This document shows positions 27,182-37,770 of a DNA stretch of 39,918 nt, in pieces. Source of the stretch: Endomicrobium sp. GTDB taxonomy: Bacteria > Elusimicrobiota > Endomicrobiia > Endomicrobiales > Endomicrobiaceae. Below the pieces are notes generated by a model. It ran no database searches. It was not told where the DNA came from and saw only the letters and a program-made list of their open reading frames with translations. The stretch is from contig JAISBM010000017.1 of NCBI GenBank assembly GCA_031266185.1, positions 1-39,918 of the forward strand, given 5' to 3'. The translations under genes were made by a program, and so were the position numbers. How positions within the stretch are numbered: position 1 is the stretch's first letter; each line of letters begins with the position of its first letter.

Positions 27182-28147
27182 TTATCCCTTTAAAAAATAC
27201 GCTTTTTTTGCTTTTATCTTAAAAAGCCAATCTCCAGATAATCTATATACAGACTTGTCTAACGATAAAATTTTATACATTATTAAATTTATACACGAAT
27301 TATATTTTTTTTGAGGTAAAATATCTCGTAAAATTCTAAACCTAACTGCTTCATTATATCGTAAAAACATTGTTAAATCAAGCAAAATTTGATTTTTTTG
27401 GAATCTAACACATTTTTTTAAATACTTAGTTGAAATTACATCTAAAAAACGGTTTTCTCTACTTTGTATACAACTTAAAGAAAATATATGTTCAACTGCC
27501 ATTGAATTTATTTTTTCACAAACAGGGATAAGCAAACGCCTTATTTTATTTCTTGTGTAAACATCTGTAAAATTAGAACTGTCTGTACAAAAGGGCAATT
27601 TGTGCTTTTTTACATAGTCTTCAATAAAATCTCGTTTAATTGGGAGAAGAGGTCGAATTATTGCAACATTTTTAGAAAGAGTTCTTTCTTGAGGTATACC
27701 TGAAAAATTTCCACTACCTCTAAGTAGCCACATTAAAACAGTTTCTGCATTGTCGCTTGCATTGTGTGCTGTTGAAATTTTATCAAACTTATATTTTTTT
27801 GCTACTCTATGCAAAATTTCATACCTTAAATTGTGGCCCGCAGTTTCTATAGAAATATTATTACTTTTAGAATATTTGCTTACATTAATAGATTCCAAAA
27901 TACAATTTACACCCAAGTTTTCTGAAAAACTCTTAACAACTAAAGCCTCTTTTTTAGACTCTTCTCTTAAATTATGGTCAAAATTTACTGTTAATAGCTC
28001 AATATTTATCTTTTTTTTGAGTCGCCAAAACATGTGTAACATGCACATAGAATCCATACCACCAGACACAGTCAAAATTATTTTATCTTTACAACAAACA
28101 AATTTATTCTGAGTAATATTTTTATAAAACAGTTCCCAAGCTTTCAT
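27182..28147 (-). CDS. tilS: tRNA(Ile)-lysidine synthase
   Basis: Modifies C34 of the CAU-anticodon tRNA-Ile to lysidine, so that it reads AUA and is charged with Ile. 321 residues, the shorter form with little C-terminal domain. The PP-loop is LTVSGGMDSMCMLHMF; STAHNASDNAETVLMWLLRG and CTDSSNFTDVYTRNKIRR are diagnostic. The ATG overlaps the mprF stop (ATGA). AUA codons are common in this AT-rich DNA, so the enzyme is expected to be essential. Confidence 0.95.
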   Translation of the reverse strand: MKAWELFYKNITQNKFVCCKDKIILTVSGGMDSMCMLHMFWRLKKKINIELLTVNFDHNLREESKKEALVVKSFSENLGVNCILESINVSKYSKSNNISIETAGHNLRYEILHRVAKKYKFDKISTAHNASDNAETVLMWLLRGSGNFSGIPQERTLSKNVAIIRPLLPIKRDFIEDYVKKHKLPFCTDSSNFTDVYTRNKIRRLLIPVCEKINSMAVEHIFSLSCIQSRENRFLDVISTKYLKKCVRFQKNQILLDLTMFLRYNEAVRFRILRDILPQKKYNSCINLIMYKILSLDKSVYRLSGDWLFKIKAKKAYFLKG

Positions 28148-30717
28148 TTCCTTAAAAACCTTTTAAAGAAAAACTTTGACTGTACATGTTTTGATGGATA
28201 AATAAGCGTTGTAAAATTTTTAATAAATGCCAATATATACTTGTCCGGATGAATAGCTATATACTTATTACGCCATAGTGGACAAAACTTTTCTTTAAAG
28301 TTCCTTAAAAGCTCTAAGTCATAGTTAAAATGTTCTGCAAACATAAAAGTTTTTGCAAAATACTTTATAACTTCTTCCTGAGAACCGCTTTCATAAAAAT
28401 AAGCAAATCCCAAATCAAACCATATGTACTCTTTACTTTTTGCCCACAAAATATTTTTAAAAATTATGTAAGAAAAAATATCCTCTTGAAAAGGCACATA
28501 TCTAACAATACCCGAAGAAATTTCATGCACACTATTTGTTTTTTCTAACACAGAAAAGGCACATACTTTACCATCTTTTTCCACAATACTAAAATTCATA
28601 TCTTTCATATAAGTAGGCTCGTAATTGCCAGGTATAAAATTTATCGGAACAAAGTTTGTAGTTTTTCTCCACTCTTTGTCTACATTTGCAAATATTTCTT
28701 TATATTCATAAAACTGCTCAGAATGTAAAATTTTATATTTAAAACCTAAACTTTCCATATTTTCTTCTAACTCACAAAAATTGTTTAAGTATTGATCATA
28801 TTTATTAAAAGTTTTTAATTGAATTTTTGCTTCTTGCCCAATATTAAAAATATCTAAACCAATATCATCATATATCTGTACATATTTATGATCTATACCT
28901 ACAAAAGCAGGTTTTACAGAGGCCTTATCAGCAAGCTCCTTAAATTGCCATAAAAGCTCATTTTTGTGAGATTTTTTACCCACAGGATCGCCAAAAGCAA
29001 TCCAACTATTGCCAGATTTACCATACATTACAAAAGCATCTTTTTGCTCGTTAACTACATAACTTTTATCTTTAGATAAAGCTGTTAAAGAATAAACATA
29101 ATCTGAAGAATATGCTATCCTTTCTATATCCTTTTTTGTAAATAACACAGGTTTTTTGAAAAAGTTTTTAAAAATTTGCTCTAAAATAACTATTATCACT
29201 ATAACACCCATGCCAAAACTTGCTCTTAAAAACCGTGCAGCATCTGTTGTGCTTACTAAAAGATTCCTAAAAAATACATCTAAATGAATCCAAGAGTAAA
29301 TGTCCTGTTTATTGATGAAAAAGCCTATCCAAGTAGAAAGAACGAAAACGCCACCAACTGCACTAAACCACCAATTACTAAAAGCAGTGTTAAGTATAGA
29401 GATATCCCTATAAAAATAGTGTCTTGAAGATACAAGAGCAGCAAGTAAAACAACAAAACATAAAAGAACTAAAAATGGCTCTCCTACAACAAGTATTAAA
29501 ACAATTGCAAATATTACTAAAGTACAAGCTATAGACCAAGCTTTCTTGATTCTAAGTTGTAAACCTCTAGAAATAAAAAGTAATGCAATTGAGGTAACAC
29601 TGAGCAAAAAATGAGACAAATCTGCAAACCACGAAGGTAACAAATTAATAATAAATTTTAATTGTGCAACATCAAAAGGAGTTGCAGTAGAAAACATCGC
29701 AACCATACCAGCAACAAATGAAGACAAAGCAAATACTTGCACTATAACAGAAGATATTGTTTTTCCAAAAATCTTTGCCTTATCTTGAAACTTTTTAGTA
29801 AGTATCATTAATTCAAAAGAACCCAAAAGAACAAGGGCAATAAGTAATGGGAAAAAATAAAATATTGCTCTATAGGCAAGAAGTGCTCCTATAACTCCAG
29901 GATTACTTGCAGACTCTGGCATTAACAAAGTAATAGAGGTCTCAAAAATACCCATACCGCCAGGAACTTGGCTTATAATTACAGCAAATTGAGCAACAAG
30001 AAAAGCTTTAAGTAGAATAAAATAAGAAACAAATCCTTCTGGCATTAAAACATATAAAGTTAATGATGCTACTAACCAGTCTAATGTTGCAAGTAAAATT
30101 TGCCAAAATACTATCTTGATATTTGGAAAAGTTATTGTCCACTTAAACACCTTTATTGGACGAGAATGTAAAGTACTTAAAAAAATATATAGTGATAAAA
30201 TTATAATTGAAAAAAATCCTATCGTTTTTGTAGACAAACTTATATTTAATACACCTTCAAGAGACACTGGAGCAAACGTAAAAATGGTACCACCAACCGC
30301 AAGTAAGCCAAGCCATATTGTAGCTGAAGAAAACAGAAGCACTTTTGTAACATCAACCATTGAAACATTATATAGCGAATAAAGTCTATACCTGATAGAA
30401 CCACCAAAAAGCATTGAATAGCCTGTATTATTTGCTAAAATATTGCTTATAAAACACGTAAACAAAATATCTTTAGGACTTAAAGAAACTTTTGAGTTTA
30501 TATATTTAAAAGCAACTATATCATAACCACCTAAAATAATATAGTAGGATAAAGCTAGTAACATCGCTAAAAATATTTTTAAAAACGGTATAGCTTTTAA
30601 AGCATTAATTATATCTGTATAACTTAAATTCTTTAGTTGATTATGTAAAAGTATTAACGCTCCAACAAAAATTAAAAAACCTATAGGTAAAAGAAAAAAT
30701 TTTATCCAACTTTTCAT
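28144..30717 (-). CDS. mprF: MprF-type phosphatidylglycerol aminoacyltransferase/flippase
   Basis: Adds an amino acid (Lys or Ala) from aminoacyl-tRNA to phosphatidylglycerol and flips the product, lowering negative surface charge and giving resistance to cationic peptides. 857 residues, the full length of the two-domain form. The N-terminal part to about residue 500 has roughly 12-14 membrane helices (flippase; VAQFAVIISQVPGGMGIFET is typical). The C-terminal DUF2156/GNAT-like catalytic domain includes YGKSGNSWIAFGDPVG and EISSGIVRYVPFQED. Lys versus Ala specificity cannot be read from sequence. It is upstream of tilS in the long - strand run. Confidence 0.9.
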   Translation of the reverse strand: MKSWIKFFLLPIGFLIFVGALILLHNQLKNLSYTDIINALKAIPFLKIFLAMLLALSYYIILGGYDIVAFKYINSKVSLSPKDILFTCFISNILANNTGYSMLFGGSIRYRLYSLYNVSMVDVTKVLLFSSATIWLGLLAVGGTIFTFAPVSLEGVLNISLSTKTIGFFSIIILSLYIFLSTLHSRPIKVFKWTITFPNIKIVFWQILLATLDWLVASLTLYVLMPEGFVSYFILLKAFLVAQFAVIISQVPGGMGIFETSITLLMPESASNPGVIGALLAYRAIFYFFPLLIALVLLGSFELMILTKKFQDKAKIFGKTISSVIVQVFALSSFVAGMVAMFSTATPFDVAQLKFIINLLPSWFADLSHFLLSVTSIALLFISRGLQLRIKKAWSIACTLVIFAIVLILVVGEPFLVLLCFVVLLAALVSSRHYFYRDISILNTAFSNWWFSAVGGVFVLSTWIGFFINKQDIYSWIHLDVFFRNLLVSTTDAARFLRASFGMGVIVIIVILEQIFKNFFKKPVLFTKKDIERIAYSSDYVYSLTALSKDKSYVVNEQKDAFVMYGKSGNSWIAFGDPVGKKSHKNELLWQFKELADKASVKPAFVGIDHKYVQIYDDIGLDIFNIGQEAKIQLKTFNKYDQYLNNFCELEENMESLGFKYKILHSEQFYEYKEIFANVDKEWRKTTNFVPINFIPGNYEPTYMKDMNFSIVEKDGKVCAFSVLEKTNSVHEISSGIVRYVPFQEDIFSYIIFKNILWAKSKEYIWFDLGFAYFYESGSQEEVIKYFAKTFMFAEHFNYDLELLRNFKEKFCPLWRNKYIAIHPDKYILAFIKNFTTLIYPSKHVQSKFFFKRFLRK

Positions 30718-30893
30718 GTATATATCTCTTTTAAGGTGTAGTGGGCATTGTCTATGAACTTTCTAGTCAAATTTCCCCAACGACTACCTCTTCTTTGAAT
30801 TTTTATATATTCATCAGGACAACCAAGTTGTTTAAGTAAGTGGTTAATTGCTCTTTCAGGTAATGCTTGATTTTTGGCTCAAATATCATTCAT
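30714..30893 (-). pseudogene. 3' remnant of an unknown gene, coupled to mprF
   Basis: Upstream of mprF a - strand frame starts with ATG at 30893 (MNDI), meets a TGA at 30879-30881, and then reads AKNQALPERAINHLLKQLGC, PDEYIKIQRRGSRWGNLTRK and FIDNAHYTLKEIYT. Its TGA overlaps the mprF ATG as ATGA. This junction is the same kind used by intact neighbours, so it was probably a real gene translationally coupled to mprF; most of its 5' part is gone. The early TGA could derive from TGG. No family is recognised. 30894-31029 holds no gene and should contain the divergent promoters. Confidence 0.45.
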
Positions 30894-31029
30894 CTGTAAG
30901 GTTATTTAACTAATAAAATAAATGTAATATAATAATCCAACTTAATAATTTTAACCTCTATACAAGAATATAATATAAAATTTAGTTAAGCAAGTATTGA
31001 TTAAAGTAGCACTAAAATTATAAAAAGTA

Positions 31030-31533
31030 ATGAAATATACAATTTATTTAGGCTTAGGATCAAACATTGGCAATAGACTAGAAAATATACTTTCTACGCT
31101 GTCATTTATACAAAGTAGTTTGCTTATAAAAATTGTTAAATTATCTTCTTTATATGAAACATCTCCAGTTGGACCAACGCAAAAATTTTTTTATAATATT
31201 ACACTTAAAGCAAAAACTAATCTCCATCCTTACGATTTGTTATTTTTTTTAAAACAATTAGAACAAATTTTAGGACGTAAAAAAACTATTAAGTGGGGAC
31301 CTCGCATAATAGACATTGACATTTTATTTTTTGGTAACAAAAATTTTAACAACTCTTTGCTATCTATACCTCATAAAGAACTACAGAATAGACTTTTTGT
31401 TTTAATTCCTCTTAACGAAATTGCAAAAAATTTAGTATATCCTACACTAAACAAAACAATACATGTAATATTAAAAGAAAAGTTGTTGACTCTTAAACAA
31501 CAAAAGGTTAAAATTACAAAAATATACACTTAA
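31030..31533 (+). CDS. folK: 2-amino-4-hydroxy-6-hydroxymethyldihydropteridine pyrophosphokinase
   Basis: Transfers pyrophosphate from ATP to hydroxymethyl-dihydropterin, preparing the FolP substrate. 167 residues. Motifs are YLGLGSNIGNRLEN, YETSPVGPTQKFFYN, and the metal-binding WGPRIIDIDILFFG, followed by IPHKELQNRLFVLIPLNEI. There is no clear Shine-Dalgarno. It is the first gene of the + strand operon folK-panB-panC-nadB-uvrA, which groups folate, pantothenate and NAD steps. Confidence 0.95.
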   Translation: MKYTIYLGLGSNIGNRLENILSTLSFIQSSLLIKIVKLSSLYETSPVGPTQKFFYNITLKAKTNLHPYDLLFFLKQLEQILGRKKTIKWGPRIIDIDILFFGNKNFNNSLLSIPHKELQNRLFVLIPLNEIAKNLVYPTLNKTIHVILKEKLLTLKQQKVKITKIYT

Positions 31534-31560
31534 ATAATTTGTAAGGATTACAATTGAAAA

Positions 31561-32358
31561 ATGAATAAAAAAACTGTTACAACAATTTTAGAAAAGAAAC
31601 AGAAAAATAATAAATTAACAATGCTTACTTGTTACGACTACGTTATGGCAAAACTTATTTCTAAAGATGTCGATATATTGCTTGTTGGAGATTCTCTTGG
31701 CAACGTAAAACTTGGCTACGAAAATACAATTCCTGTAACAATAGAAAACATAATATACCACACTAAAGCTGTAAAACGAGGAAATAGTGGTGCTCTGATT
31801 GTTGCCGACATGCCGTTTATGTCTTATGAAGCAGACATAAAAAGTGCTGTTATAAACGCAGGACGAATTATTAAAGAAGGTGGAGCCCAAGTTGTAAAAA
31901 TTGAAGGTGGCAGCGAAATCATAAAACAAGTACAAGCTATTGTCAATGCAAAAATACCAGTAATGGGACATCTAGGACTAACTCCTCAAGCAATTAATAA
32001 GTTTGGAGAATTTAAAGTTCAGGGTAGAAATAAAGAACACGCTCTAAAACTTGTAAATGATGCAAAACTTTTACAAGAAGCTGAGGCCTGCGCTATTGTA
32101 CTTGAAGCAATACCAGAAGATTTAGCTAAAGAAATTACAAAAACTTTAACTATACCTACAATAGGTATAGGCGCAGGGCGCTATTGTGATGGACAAGTAT
32201 TAGTTATTTATGATATGTTGGGAATGTTTGTTGACTTTACTCCAAAATTTGTAAAAAAGTATGCAAATGTTGGGCAAATTATACAAGAAGCCGTAAAAAA
32301 TTATATAGATGAAGTAAAAGAAGGCAAGTTCCCAGAGGAAGGTAATGTCTATAAATGA
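31561..32358 (+). CDS. panB: Ketopantoate hydroxymethyltransferase
   Basis: Adds a hydroxymethyl group from methylene-tetrahydrofolate to 2-oxoisovalerate, giving ketopantoate for CoA synthesis. 265 residues. Blocks include [57 protein letters not shown] and [20 protein letters not shown]. It needs reduced folate, which links it to folK just upstream. It overlaps panC by four bases (ATGA). Confidence 0.97.
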   Translation: MNKKTVTTILEKKQKNNKLTMLTCYDYVMAKLISKDVDILLVGDSLGNVKLGYENTIPVTIENIIYHTKAVKRGNSGALIVADMPFMSYEADIKSAVINAGRIIKEGGAQVVKIEGGSEIIKQVQAIVNAKIPVMGHLGLTPQAINKFGEFKVQGRNKEHALKLVNDAKLLQEAEACAIVLEAIPEDLAKEITKTLTIPTIGIGAGRYCDGQVLVIYDMLGMFVDFTPKFVKKYANVGQIIQEAVKNYIDEVKEGKFPEEGNVYK

Positions 32359-33194
32359 AAGTTATTAAAATAGCATCACAGTTACAAAAAATTGCGTTTA
32401 AACATTTAAAAAGTGGGGATAATATAGGTCTTGTCCCAACTATGGGTGCATTACACCAAGGACATGAATCTTTAATCTTAAAGTCTAAAAGAAATGATGA
32501 TGTCACTATAGTTTCAATTTTTGTTAACCCTGTACAATTTGGTCCAAACGAAGATTACTTAAAATATCCAAGACCTATAAAAAAAGATTTAGAGCTATGC
32601 AAAAAAAATCATGTTGATTACGTTTTTATGCCAACTGTAAATGAAATGTTTCCAAACAATTATAAAACTTTTATAGAAGTGACAGTTTTGCAAGACATTA
32701 TGTGTGGAAAATTCAGACCTACTCATTTTAGAGGTGTTGCAACAGTAGTAGCTAAACTATTAAACATATCTTGTGCTTGTAATGCTTATTTTGGAATAAA
32801 AGATTTTCAGCAATTAAAAATAATAGAAAAGATGGTCAAAGATCTAAATTTCAAGACAAAAATTGTACCATGCCCTATCGTAAGAGAAAAAATTGGGCTA
32901 GCTGTTTCAAGCAGGAACTTGTACCTGTCAGCCCAAGAAAAAGAAATGAGCTCTAAAATCCATAAAATTTTAAAAAAAGTATCTATAGATTTCAAAAATA
33001 AGAACCCTCATACTTTGAAACAAAGCACTATAAGCAAATTAAATAAAATCTCTAACATTAAAATAGATTATGTAGATATTGTAAATTTTAATGATTTATC
33101 TTCTGTTAATAAAAGTACAAAAAAAGTTGTCTTAGCAGTTGCTGTATGGATAGGAAAAACAAGATTGATAGATAATATAATACTTGCAAGATAG
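32355..33194 (+). CDS. panC: Pantothenate synthetase
   Basis: Condenses pantoate with beta-alanine, using ATP, to pantothenate. 279 residues. The class I-like nucleotide motif is [48 protein letters not shown] and [10 protein letters not shown] are conserved, and [17 protein letters not shown] carries the KMSKS-like end. It overlaps panB as ATGA. The reductase giving pantoate (panE) and panD are not in the window. Confidence 0.97.
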   Translation: MKVIKIASQLQKIAFKHLKSGDNIGLVPTMGALHQGHESLILKSKRNDDVTIVSIFVNPVQFGPNEDYLKYPRPIKKDLELCKKNHVDYVFMPTVNEMFPNNYKTFIEVTVLQDIMCGKFRPTHFRGVATVVAKLLNISCACNAYFGIKDFQQLKIIEKMVKDLNFKTKIVPCPIVREKIGLAVSSRNLYLSAQEKEMSSKIHKILKKVSIDFKNKNPHTLKQSTISKLNKISNIKIDYVDIVNFNDLSSVNKSTKKVVLAVAVWIGKTRLIDNIILAR

Positions 33195-33205
33195 AGAATA
33201 TCATA

Positions 33206-34774
33206 ATGATAAAATCAGATTATTTAATAATAGGCAGTGGAATAGCAGGTTTAAGCTTAGCTTTAAAAGCTGCGCAAAATTCAACAGTTTCATTGATTAC
33301 AAAAAAGAAATTATTTGACTCTTCTACAGGAAAAGCTCAAGGTGGTATTGCCTGCGTTATGGACAAGCATGACAGTTTCAAAGAGCATATACAAGATACA
33401 TTGGTTTCTGGAGCTGGTCTGTGCAATAAAAACATGGTAAAAAAAATGGTCAGCGAAGCTCCAGCTAGATTAAATGAACTGATAAACCTTGGCGTTAAGT
33501 TTACAAAAAAAGAAAATAATCAAGATGAATTTGATTTAGGTTTAGAAGGTGGGCATAGCAAACGTAGAATTTTACATGCTGCAGATTTTACAGGTAAAGA
33601 AATAGAAAACGTTTTAATAAAAAACGTTTTAAAAAATAAAAATATAACTGTCTTTGAAAATCATCCTGCTATAGATTTGATCATTAATAAAAACAATATT
33701 TGTGTTGGTGCTTACGTTTTTGTAAGCAAAAAGAATTATATTGAAACTTTCCAAGCAAAAATAGTAGCTCTAGCTTGCGGAGGGGCAAGTAAAACTTATC
33801 TCTACACATCAAATCCAGATGTTGCTACAGGAGATGGGATTGCTATGGCCTATAGAGCTGGAGCTGATATAGCAAACATGGAGTTTGTACAATTTCATCC
33901 TACAAGTTTATACAATAAAGATGCAAAATCTTTCTTGATATCAGAAGCAGTACGTGGAGAAGGCGCTATACTACGTTCAAAAGACGGAAATCCGTTTATG
34001 AAGAAATATAGCACTAAAAAGGAATTAGCTCCTAGGGATATAGTCACAAGAGCAATTGATAAAGAGCTTAAAACAAGAAGAGACAATTGTGTTTATTTAG
34101 ATATTACTTCAAAAAGTAGAAGTTTTCTTATGAAACGTTTTCCTAATATTTATGCTAAATGTTTGGAATACGGTATAGACATGGCAAAAGATATGATACC
34201 TGTAATTCCTGCAGCACACTTTTTTTGTGGAGGAGTAAAAATAGACGTAAATGGAAGAACTAAGATAAAAAATTTATACGCCCTGGGTGAAACTGCATGC
34301 TCCGGCATACACGGAGCAAACAGGTTAGCTTCAAATTCTCTACTTGAGGGTATTGTATATGCAGATAGAGTTTATAATGATTCGGTATACTATTTAAATG
34401 AAAAACGTTACGATCTAAAAGACTTTTCTTATAAATACAAAAGTTCAAAAGAAAATGCTCTTATATACATGCAAGAATGGGAAGAAATAAGACGTACTTC
34501 TTGGAATTATTTAAGTATAGTACGCTCAAACGAAAAACTGATTAAAGCTAAAAAAAGAATAGATTTATTAAAAAGTGAAATTAACACATTTTTTGAATGT
34601 TCTCCAATAACAGTAGAAAATATAGAATTGAGAGATATAGTTTGTATTGCAGATCTAATTGTAAATTCTGCCATGCAAAGAAAAGAAAGCAGAGGTTTAC
34701 ACTATAATATAGACTATCCTAAAATGTTACCTACTGCAGAAGACACAATAATTAACATAAAGGATACATTTTAA
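33206..34774 (+). CDS. nadB: L-aspartate oxidase
   Basis: Oxidises aspartate to iminoaspartate, the first step of de novo NAD synthesis. 522 residues. The FAD-binding start is [69 protein letters not shown] and [19 protein letters not shown] are all typical. As the flavoprotein family includes fumarate reductase, the TG/HAADxTGxE-type block ([16 protein letters not shown]) supports NadB. Under anoxia fumarate can serve as electron acceptor. One-base overlap with uvrA (TAATG). nadA and nadC are not seen here. Confidence 0.96.
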   Translation: MIKSDYLIIGSGIAGLSLALKAAQNSTVSLITKKKLFDSSTGKAQGGIACVMDKHDSFKEHIQDTLVSGAGLCNKNMVKKMVSEAPARLNELINLGVKFTKKENNQDEFDLGLEGGHSKRRILHAADFTGKEIENVLIKNVLKNKNITVFENHPAIDLIINKNNICVGAYVFVSKKNYIETFQAKIVALACGGASKTYLYTSNPDVATGDGIAMAYRAGADIANMEFVQFHPTSLYNKDAKSFLISEAVRGEGAILRSKDGNPFMKKYSTKKELAPRDIVTRAIDKELKTRRDNCVYLDITSKSRSFLMKRFPNIYAKCLEYGIDMAKDMIPVIPAAHFFCGGVKIDVNGRTKIKNLYALGETACSGIHGANRLASNSLLEGIVYADRVYNDSVYYLNEKRYDLKDFSYKYKSSKENALIYMQEWEEIRRTSWNYLSIVRSNEKLIKAKKRIDLLKSEINTFFECSPITVENIELRDIVCIADLIVNSAMQRKESRGLHYNIDYPKMLPTAEDTIINIKDTF

Positions 34775-37584
34775 TGGATATAATAAAAATTCGCGGTGCA
34801 AGACAACACAATTTGAAAAATATAGATATAGATATACCTAAAAACAAGCTAGTCGTTATTACTGGCCTGTCCGGTTCAGGGAAATCTTCTCTTGCTTTTG
34901 ACACAATTTATGCCCAAGGGCAAAGAAAGTATGTTGAATCTCTTTCAGCTTATGCTAGACAATTTTTAGAGCTTATGGATAAGCCTGAGGTAGATATTAT
35001 TGAAGGACTTTCTCCTGCAATTTCAATAGAACAAAGAAACCCATCCCACAATCCACGGTCTACAGTTGGGACAGTAACTGAAATTTACGATTATTTAAGG
35101 TTACTATTTGCAAAAATAGGTGTCATACATTGTCCAAAATGTGGAAAACTAGTTAAATCTCAATCTGCACAGCAAATAATTGATGAAGTTATGAAACTTC
35201 CTAATGAAACTATGATTAACATAGTTGCCCCTTTAATTAAAGGAAGAATTGGTACTTATGAAGAGTTATTTTTTAGACTATTAAAAAGTGGATATTCTAG
35301 AGTTAGAGTCAATGGAAACATCTATATGCTAGACGAAAAAATAAGTTTGGATAGATATAAAAAACATACCATAGATATAATTATAGATAGGATAAAACTT
35401 AAAGAAGGTTTAAGACAAAGAGTAGCAAGTTCTATTGAAATTGCTTTAAAAGAATCTAAAGGTACAGTGGCAGTTGCTATAATAAAAGACGGGCATACCT
35501 CTTTGGAAACAATCTATAGCGAACAATACACATGTATTGATTGTGGCACAAGTTTTTCTGAGTTAGAACCTAGACTCTTCTCTTTTAATTCCCCTTTTGG
35601 CGCGTGTACTGAATGTAGTGGACTTGGTGAAAAAATAGAAATAGACGAAAATTTAATAATTCCAGACGTAAAACGCTCCATAAAACAAGGAGCAATAGTA
35701 GCCTGGTCAGATCCAATAACAACTAGAACAAACAGATGGAAAAATAGTTGGAGTGGATATTACGGACAATTGCTTAAAGAAGCTGCAAAAAAGAATAAGG
35801 TTCCATTAGATGTAGCATGGAAACAGTTAACAAAAAAACAACAAACTATTCTATTGTACGGCAGCCAAGATTTTGAAGGTGTTATAACAAATATGCAAAG
35901 GCGTTATAATGAAACAGAGTCTGAGTTTGTAAAAAATGAAATTTATAATAAGTATATGACAAAAAAAGTTTGCCCTTTATGTAAAGGCAAAAGATTAAAA
36001 AATGAAGCTTTGTCAGTTCTAATTGAAGGACAATCTATCGCTGACATTACAAAAATGTCTATAGAACAATCTTACGATTTCTTTAAAAATATAAAGTTTA
36101 ACGAAAAAGATAATTTAATAAGCAAAACAATCTTAAAAGAAATTTGTGATAGATTACTATTTTTAAATAATGTTGGGCTTGGATATTTAAGCTTAAAACG
36201 AGAAAGTTCTACCCTTTCTGGCGGAGAAGCTCAAAGAATACATCTAACTAAACAAATTGGTTCTGGTCTTACTGGTATACTTTACGTTCTTGATGAGCCT
36301 TCTATTGGCCTACATCAAAGAGATAATAATAAATTGTTAACTACTTTATTAAAACTTAGAGATTTAGGCAACACTTTGATTGTTGTTGAGCACGATGAAG
36401 ATACTATAAGAGCTGCAGATTATATATTAGATTTAGGGCCAGGTGCTGGCCCCCATGGTGGCCATATAGTAGCTAAAGGGACTGCTAAAGAAATAATGAA
36501 ATCTAAAATTTCTTTAACTGGTAAATATTTAAAAGGAACTTTAGAAATACCTATACCTAAAAAAAGAAAAAAGCATCAAGATAAATGGCTTACTATAACC
36601 GGAGCTCAACAATTTAATCTAAAAAATATAGATGTTAATATCCCTTTAAGTTTATTCGTTTGCATTACAGGGGTGTCTGGCAGTGGCAAGTCTACTTTAA
36701 TACATGAAATACTATATAAGAACTTAGCAAACAAACTATATGGTGCTAAAGAAAAGCCCGGCAAGTTCAAAACTATGGAAGGGATTTCAAATATAGACAA
36801 AGTGATCATAGTTGACCAATCTCCTATAGGTAGGACTCCTCGCTCAAACCCAGTAACTTACACAGGAGCATTTTCAGTCATAAGAGATTTGTTTGCTCAA
36901 ACACCTCAAGCTAAAGCAAGAGGATATTTACCTGGAAGATTCTCTTTTAACGTCAAAGGGGGTCGATGTGAAAACTGTCAAGGTGATGGAACTTTAAAAA
37001 TTGAAATGCAATTTTTGCCAGACGTATATGTTAAATGCGATGTCTGTAATGGGAAAAGGTTCAATGAAGAAACACTACAAATAAATTATAAAGGCAAAAA
37101 TATAGATGAAGTTTTAAATATGACTGTTGAAGAAAGTGTAGCGTTTTTTGAAAATATCCCTAATTTAAAAAGGATTTTATCTACACTTAAAGATGTTGGG
37201 CTTGGATATATAAAATTGGGGCAAGCTGCTACAACTCTTTCAGGAGGTGAAGCGCAAAGGATAAAGCTTGCTAGTGAACTTGCAAAAAGAGCCACTGGAA
37301 AAACTTTGTATATTCTTGACGAACCTACAACTGGACTACACTTTGCAGATGTAAGTAAGCTTATAGAAGTCTTGCAAAAATTCACATATACAGGAAATAC
37401 TGTACTAGTTATAGAACATAACTTAGATGTTATAAAAACTGCAGATTGGGTTATAGATTTAGGGCCAGAGGGTGGCAAGCGAGGTGGCACTATCGTAGCA
37501 GAAGGTACACCTGAAGATATTATTAAAAATAAAAAGTCTTTTACTGGCCAGTATTTAGGTAAACATATTATACGAAACAAATAA
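34774..37584 (+). CDS. uvrA: Excinuclease ABC subunit A
   Basis: The damage-sensing ATPase of nucleotide excision repair. 936 residues. Two ABC ATPase halves, each with Walker A (GLSGSGKSS and GVSGSGKST) and signature ([14 protein letters not shown] and [14 protein letters not shown]). Zinc modules are CPKCGK, CIDCG...CTECSGLG and CENCQGDG...CDVCNGKR. Its A of ATG is the last base of the nadB stop. A small membrane peptide gene and an AlkD-like repair gene follow, giving a small repair block at the end of a cofactor operon. Confidence 0.98.
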   Translation: MDIIKIRGARQHNLKNIDIDIPKNKLVVITGLSGSGKSSLAFDTIYAQGQRKYVESLSAYARQFLELMDKPEVDIIEGLSPAISIEQRNPSHNPRSTVGTVTEIYDYLRLLFAKIGVIHCPKCGKLVKSQSAQQIIDEVMKLPNETMINIVAPLIKGRIGTYEELFFRLLKSGYSRVRVNGNIYMLDEKISLDRYKKHTIDIIIDRIKLKEGLRQRVASSIEIALKESKGTVAVAIIKDGHTSLETIYSEQYTCIDCGTSFSELEPRLFSFNSPFGACTECSGLGEKIEIDENLIIPDVKRSIKQGAIVAWSDPITTRTNRWKNSWSGYYGQLLKEAAKKNKVPLDVAWKQLTKKQQTILLYGSQDFEGVITNMQRRYNETESEFVKNEIYNKYMTKKVCPLCKGKRLKNEALSVLIEGQSIADITKMSIEQSYDFFKNIKFNEKDNLISKTILKEICDRLLFLNNVGLGYLSLKRESSTLSGGEAQRIHLTKQIGSGLTGILYVLDEPSIGLHQRDNNKLLTTLLKLRDLGNTLIVVEHDEDTIRAADYILDLGPGAGPHGGHIVAKGTAKEIMKSKISLTGKYLKGTLEIPIPKKRKKHQDKWLTITGAQQFNLKNIDVNIPLSLFVCITGVSGSGKSTLIHEILYKNLANKLYGAKEKPGKFKTMEGISNIDKVIIVDQSPIGRTPRSNPVTYTGAFSVIRDLFAQTPQAKARGYLPGRFSFNVKGGRCENCQGDGTLKIEMQFLPDVYVKCDVCNGKRFNEETLQINYKGKNIDEVLNMTVEESVAFFENIPNLKRILSTLKDVGLGYIKLGQAATTLSGGEAQRIKLASELAKRATGKTLYILDEPTTGLHFADVSKLIEVLQKFTYTGNTVLVIEHNLDVIKTADWVIDLGPEGGKRGGTIVAEGTPEDIIKNKKSFTGQYLGKHIIRNK

Positions 37585-37595
37585 AAGGAGTTGCT

Positions 37596-37769
37596 ATGTT
37601 TTTTAATTTAATTATTTATTCTATTATTTTTGGAATTTTTTATACATTGTTATTTTTAATTTTTCATAAATTAAAAATAGTTAAAATAAAATTTATTGCG
37701 TTATTTATGTTTACATCTATAACATATTTCGTTTTAGCTCTTCTCTTCAAAAAGTATATAAACTTATAA
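37596..37769 (+). CDS. 57-residue two-helix membrane peptide of unknown function
   Basis: An ATG at 37596 is preceded five bases upstream by AAGGAG, one of the strongest ribosome binding sites in the window. The frame has 57 codons and ends in TAA. It reads MFFNLIIYSIIFGIFYTLLF, LIFHKLKIVKIKFIALFMFT and SITYFVLALLFKKYINL: two hydrophobic helices joined by a short basic loop (HKLKIVKIK). It starts 11 bases after uvrA and ends one base before the alkD-like ATG, so it is an operon member and perhaps drives translation of the next gene. I know no family for it. The start site is convincing; the function is open. Confidence 0.65.
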   Translation: MFFNLIIYSIIFGIFYTLLFLIFHKLKIVKIKFIALFMFTSITYFVLALLFKKYINL

Positions 37770-37770
37770 C

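Noticed and set aside
30879-30881. TGA read as Trp in the frame before mprF
   Set aside because: Recoding of TGA is unlikely because intact genes here use TGA as a stop (ileS, cdaA). Decay explains it better.
31005-31030. TTGATT and TATAAA as a folK promoter
   Set aside because: The -10 would lie only five bases before the folK ATG, so transcription would start within the gene.
37086-37580. 164-codon - strand frame
   Set aside because: Antisense to the conserved second ATPase of uvrA; no start signal or family features.
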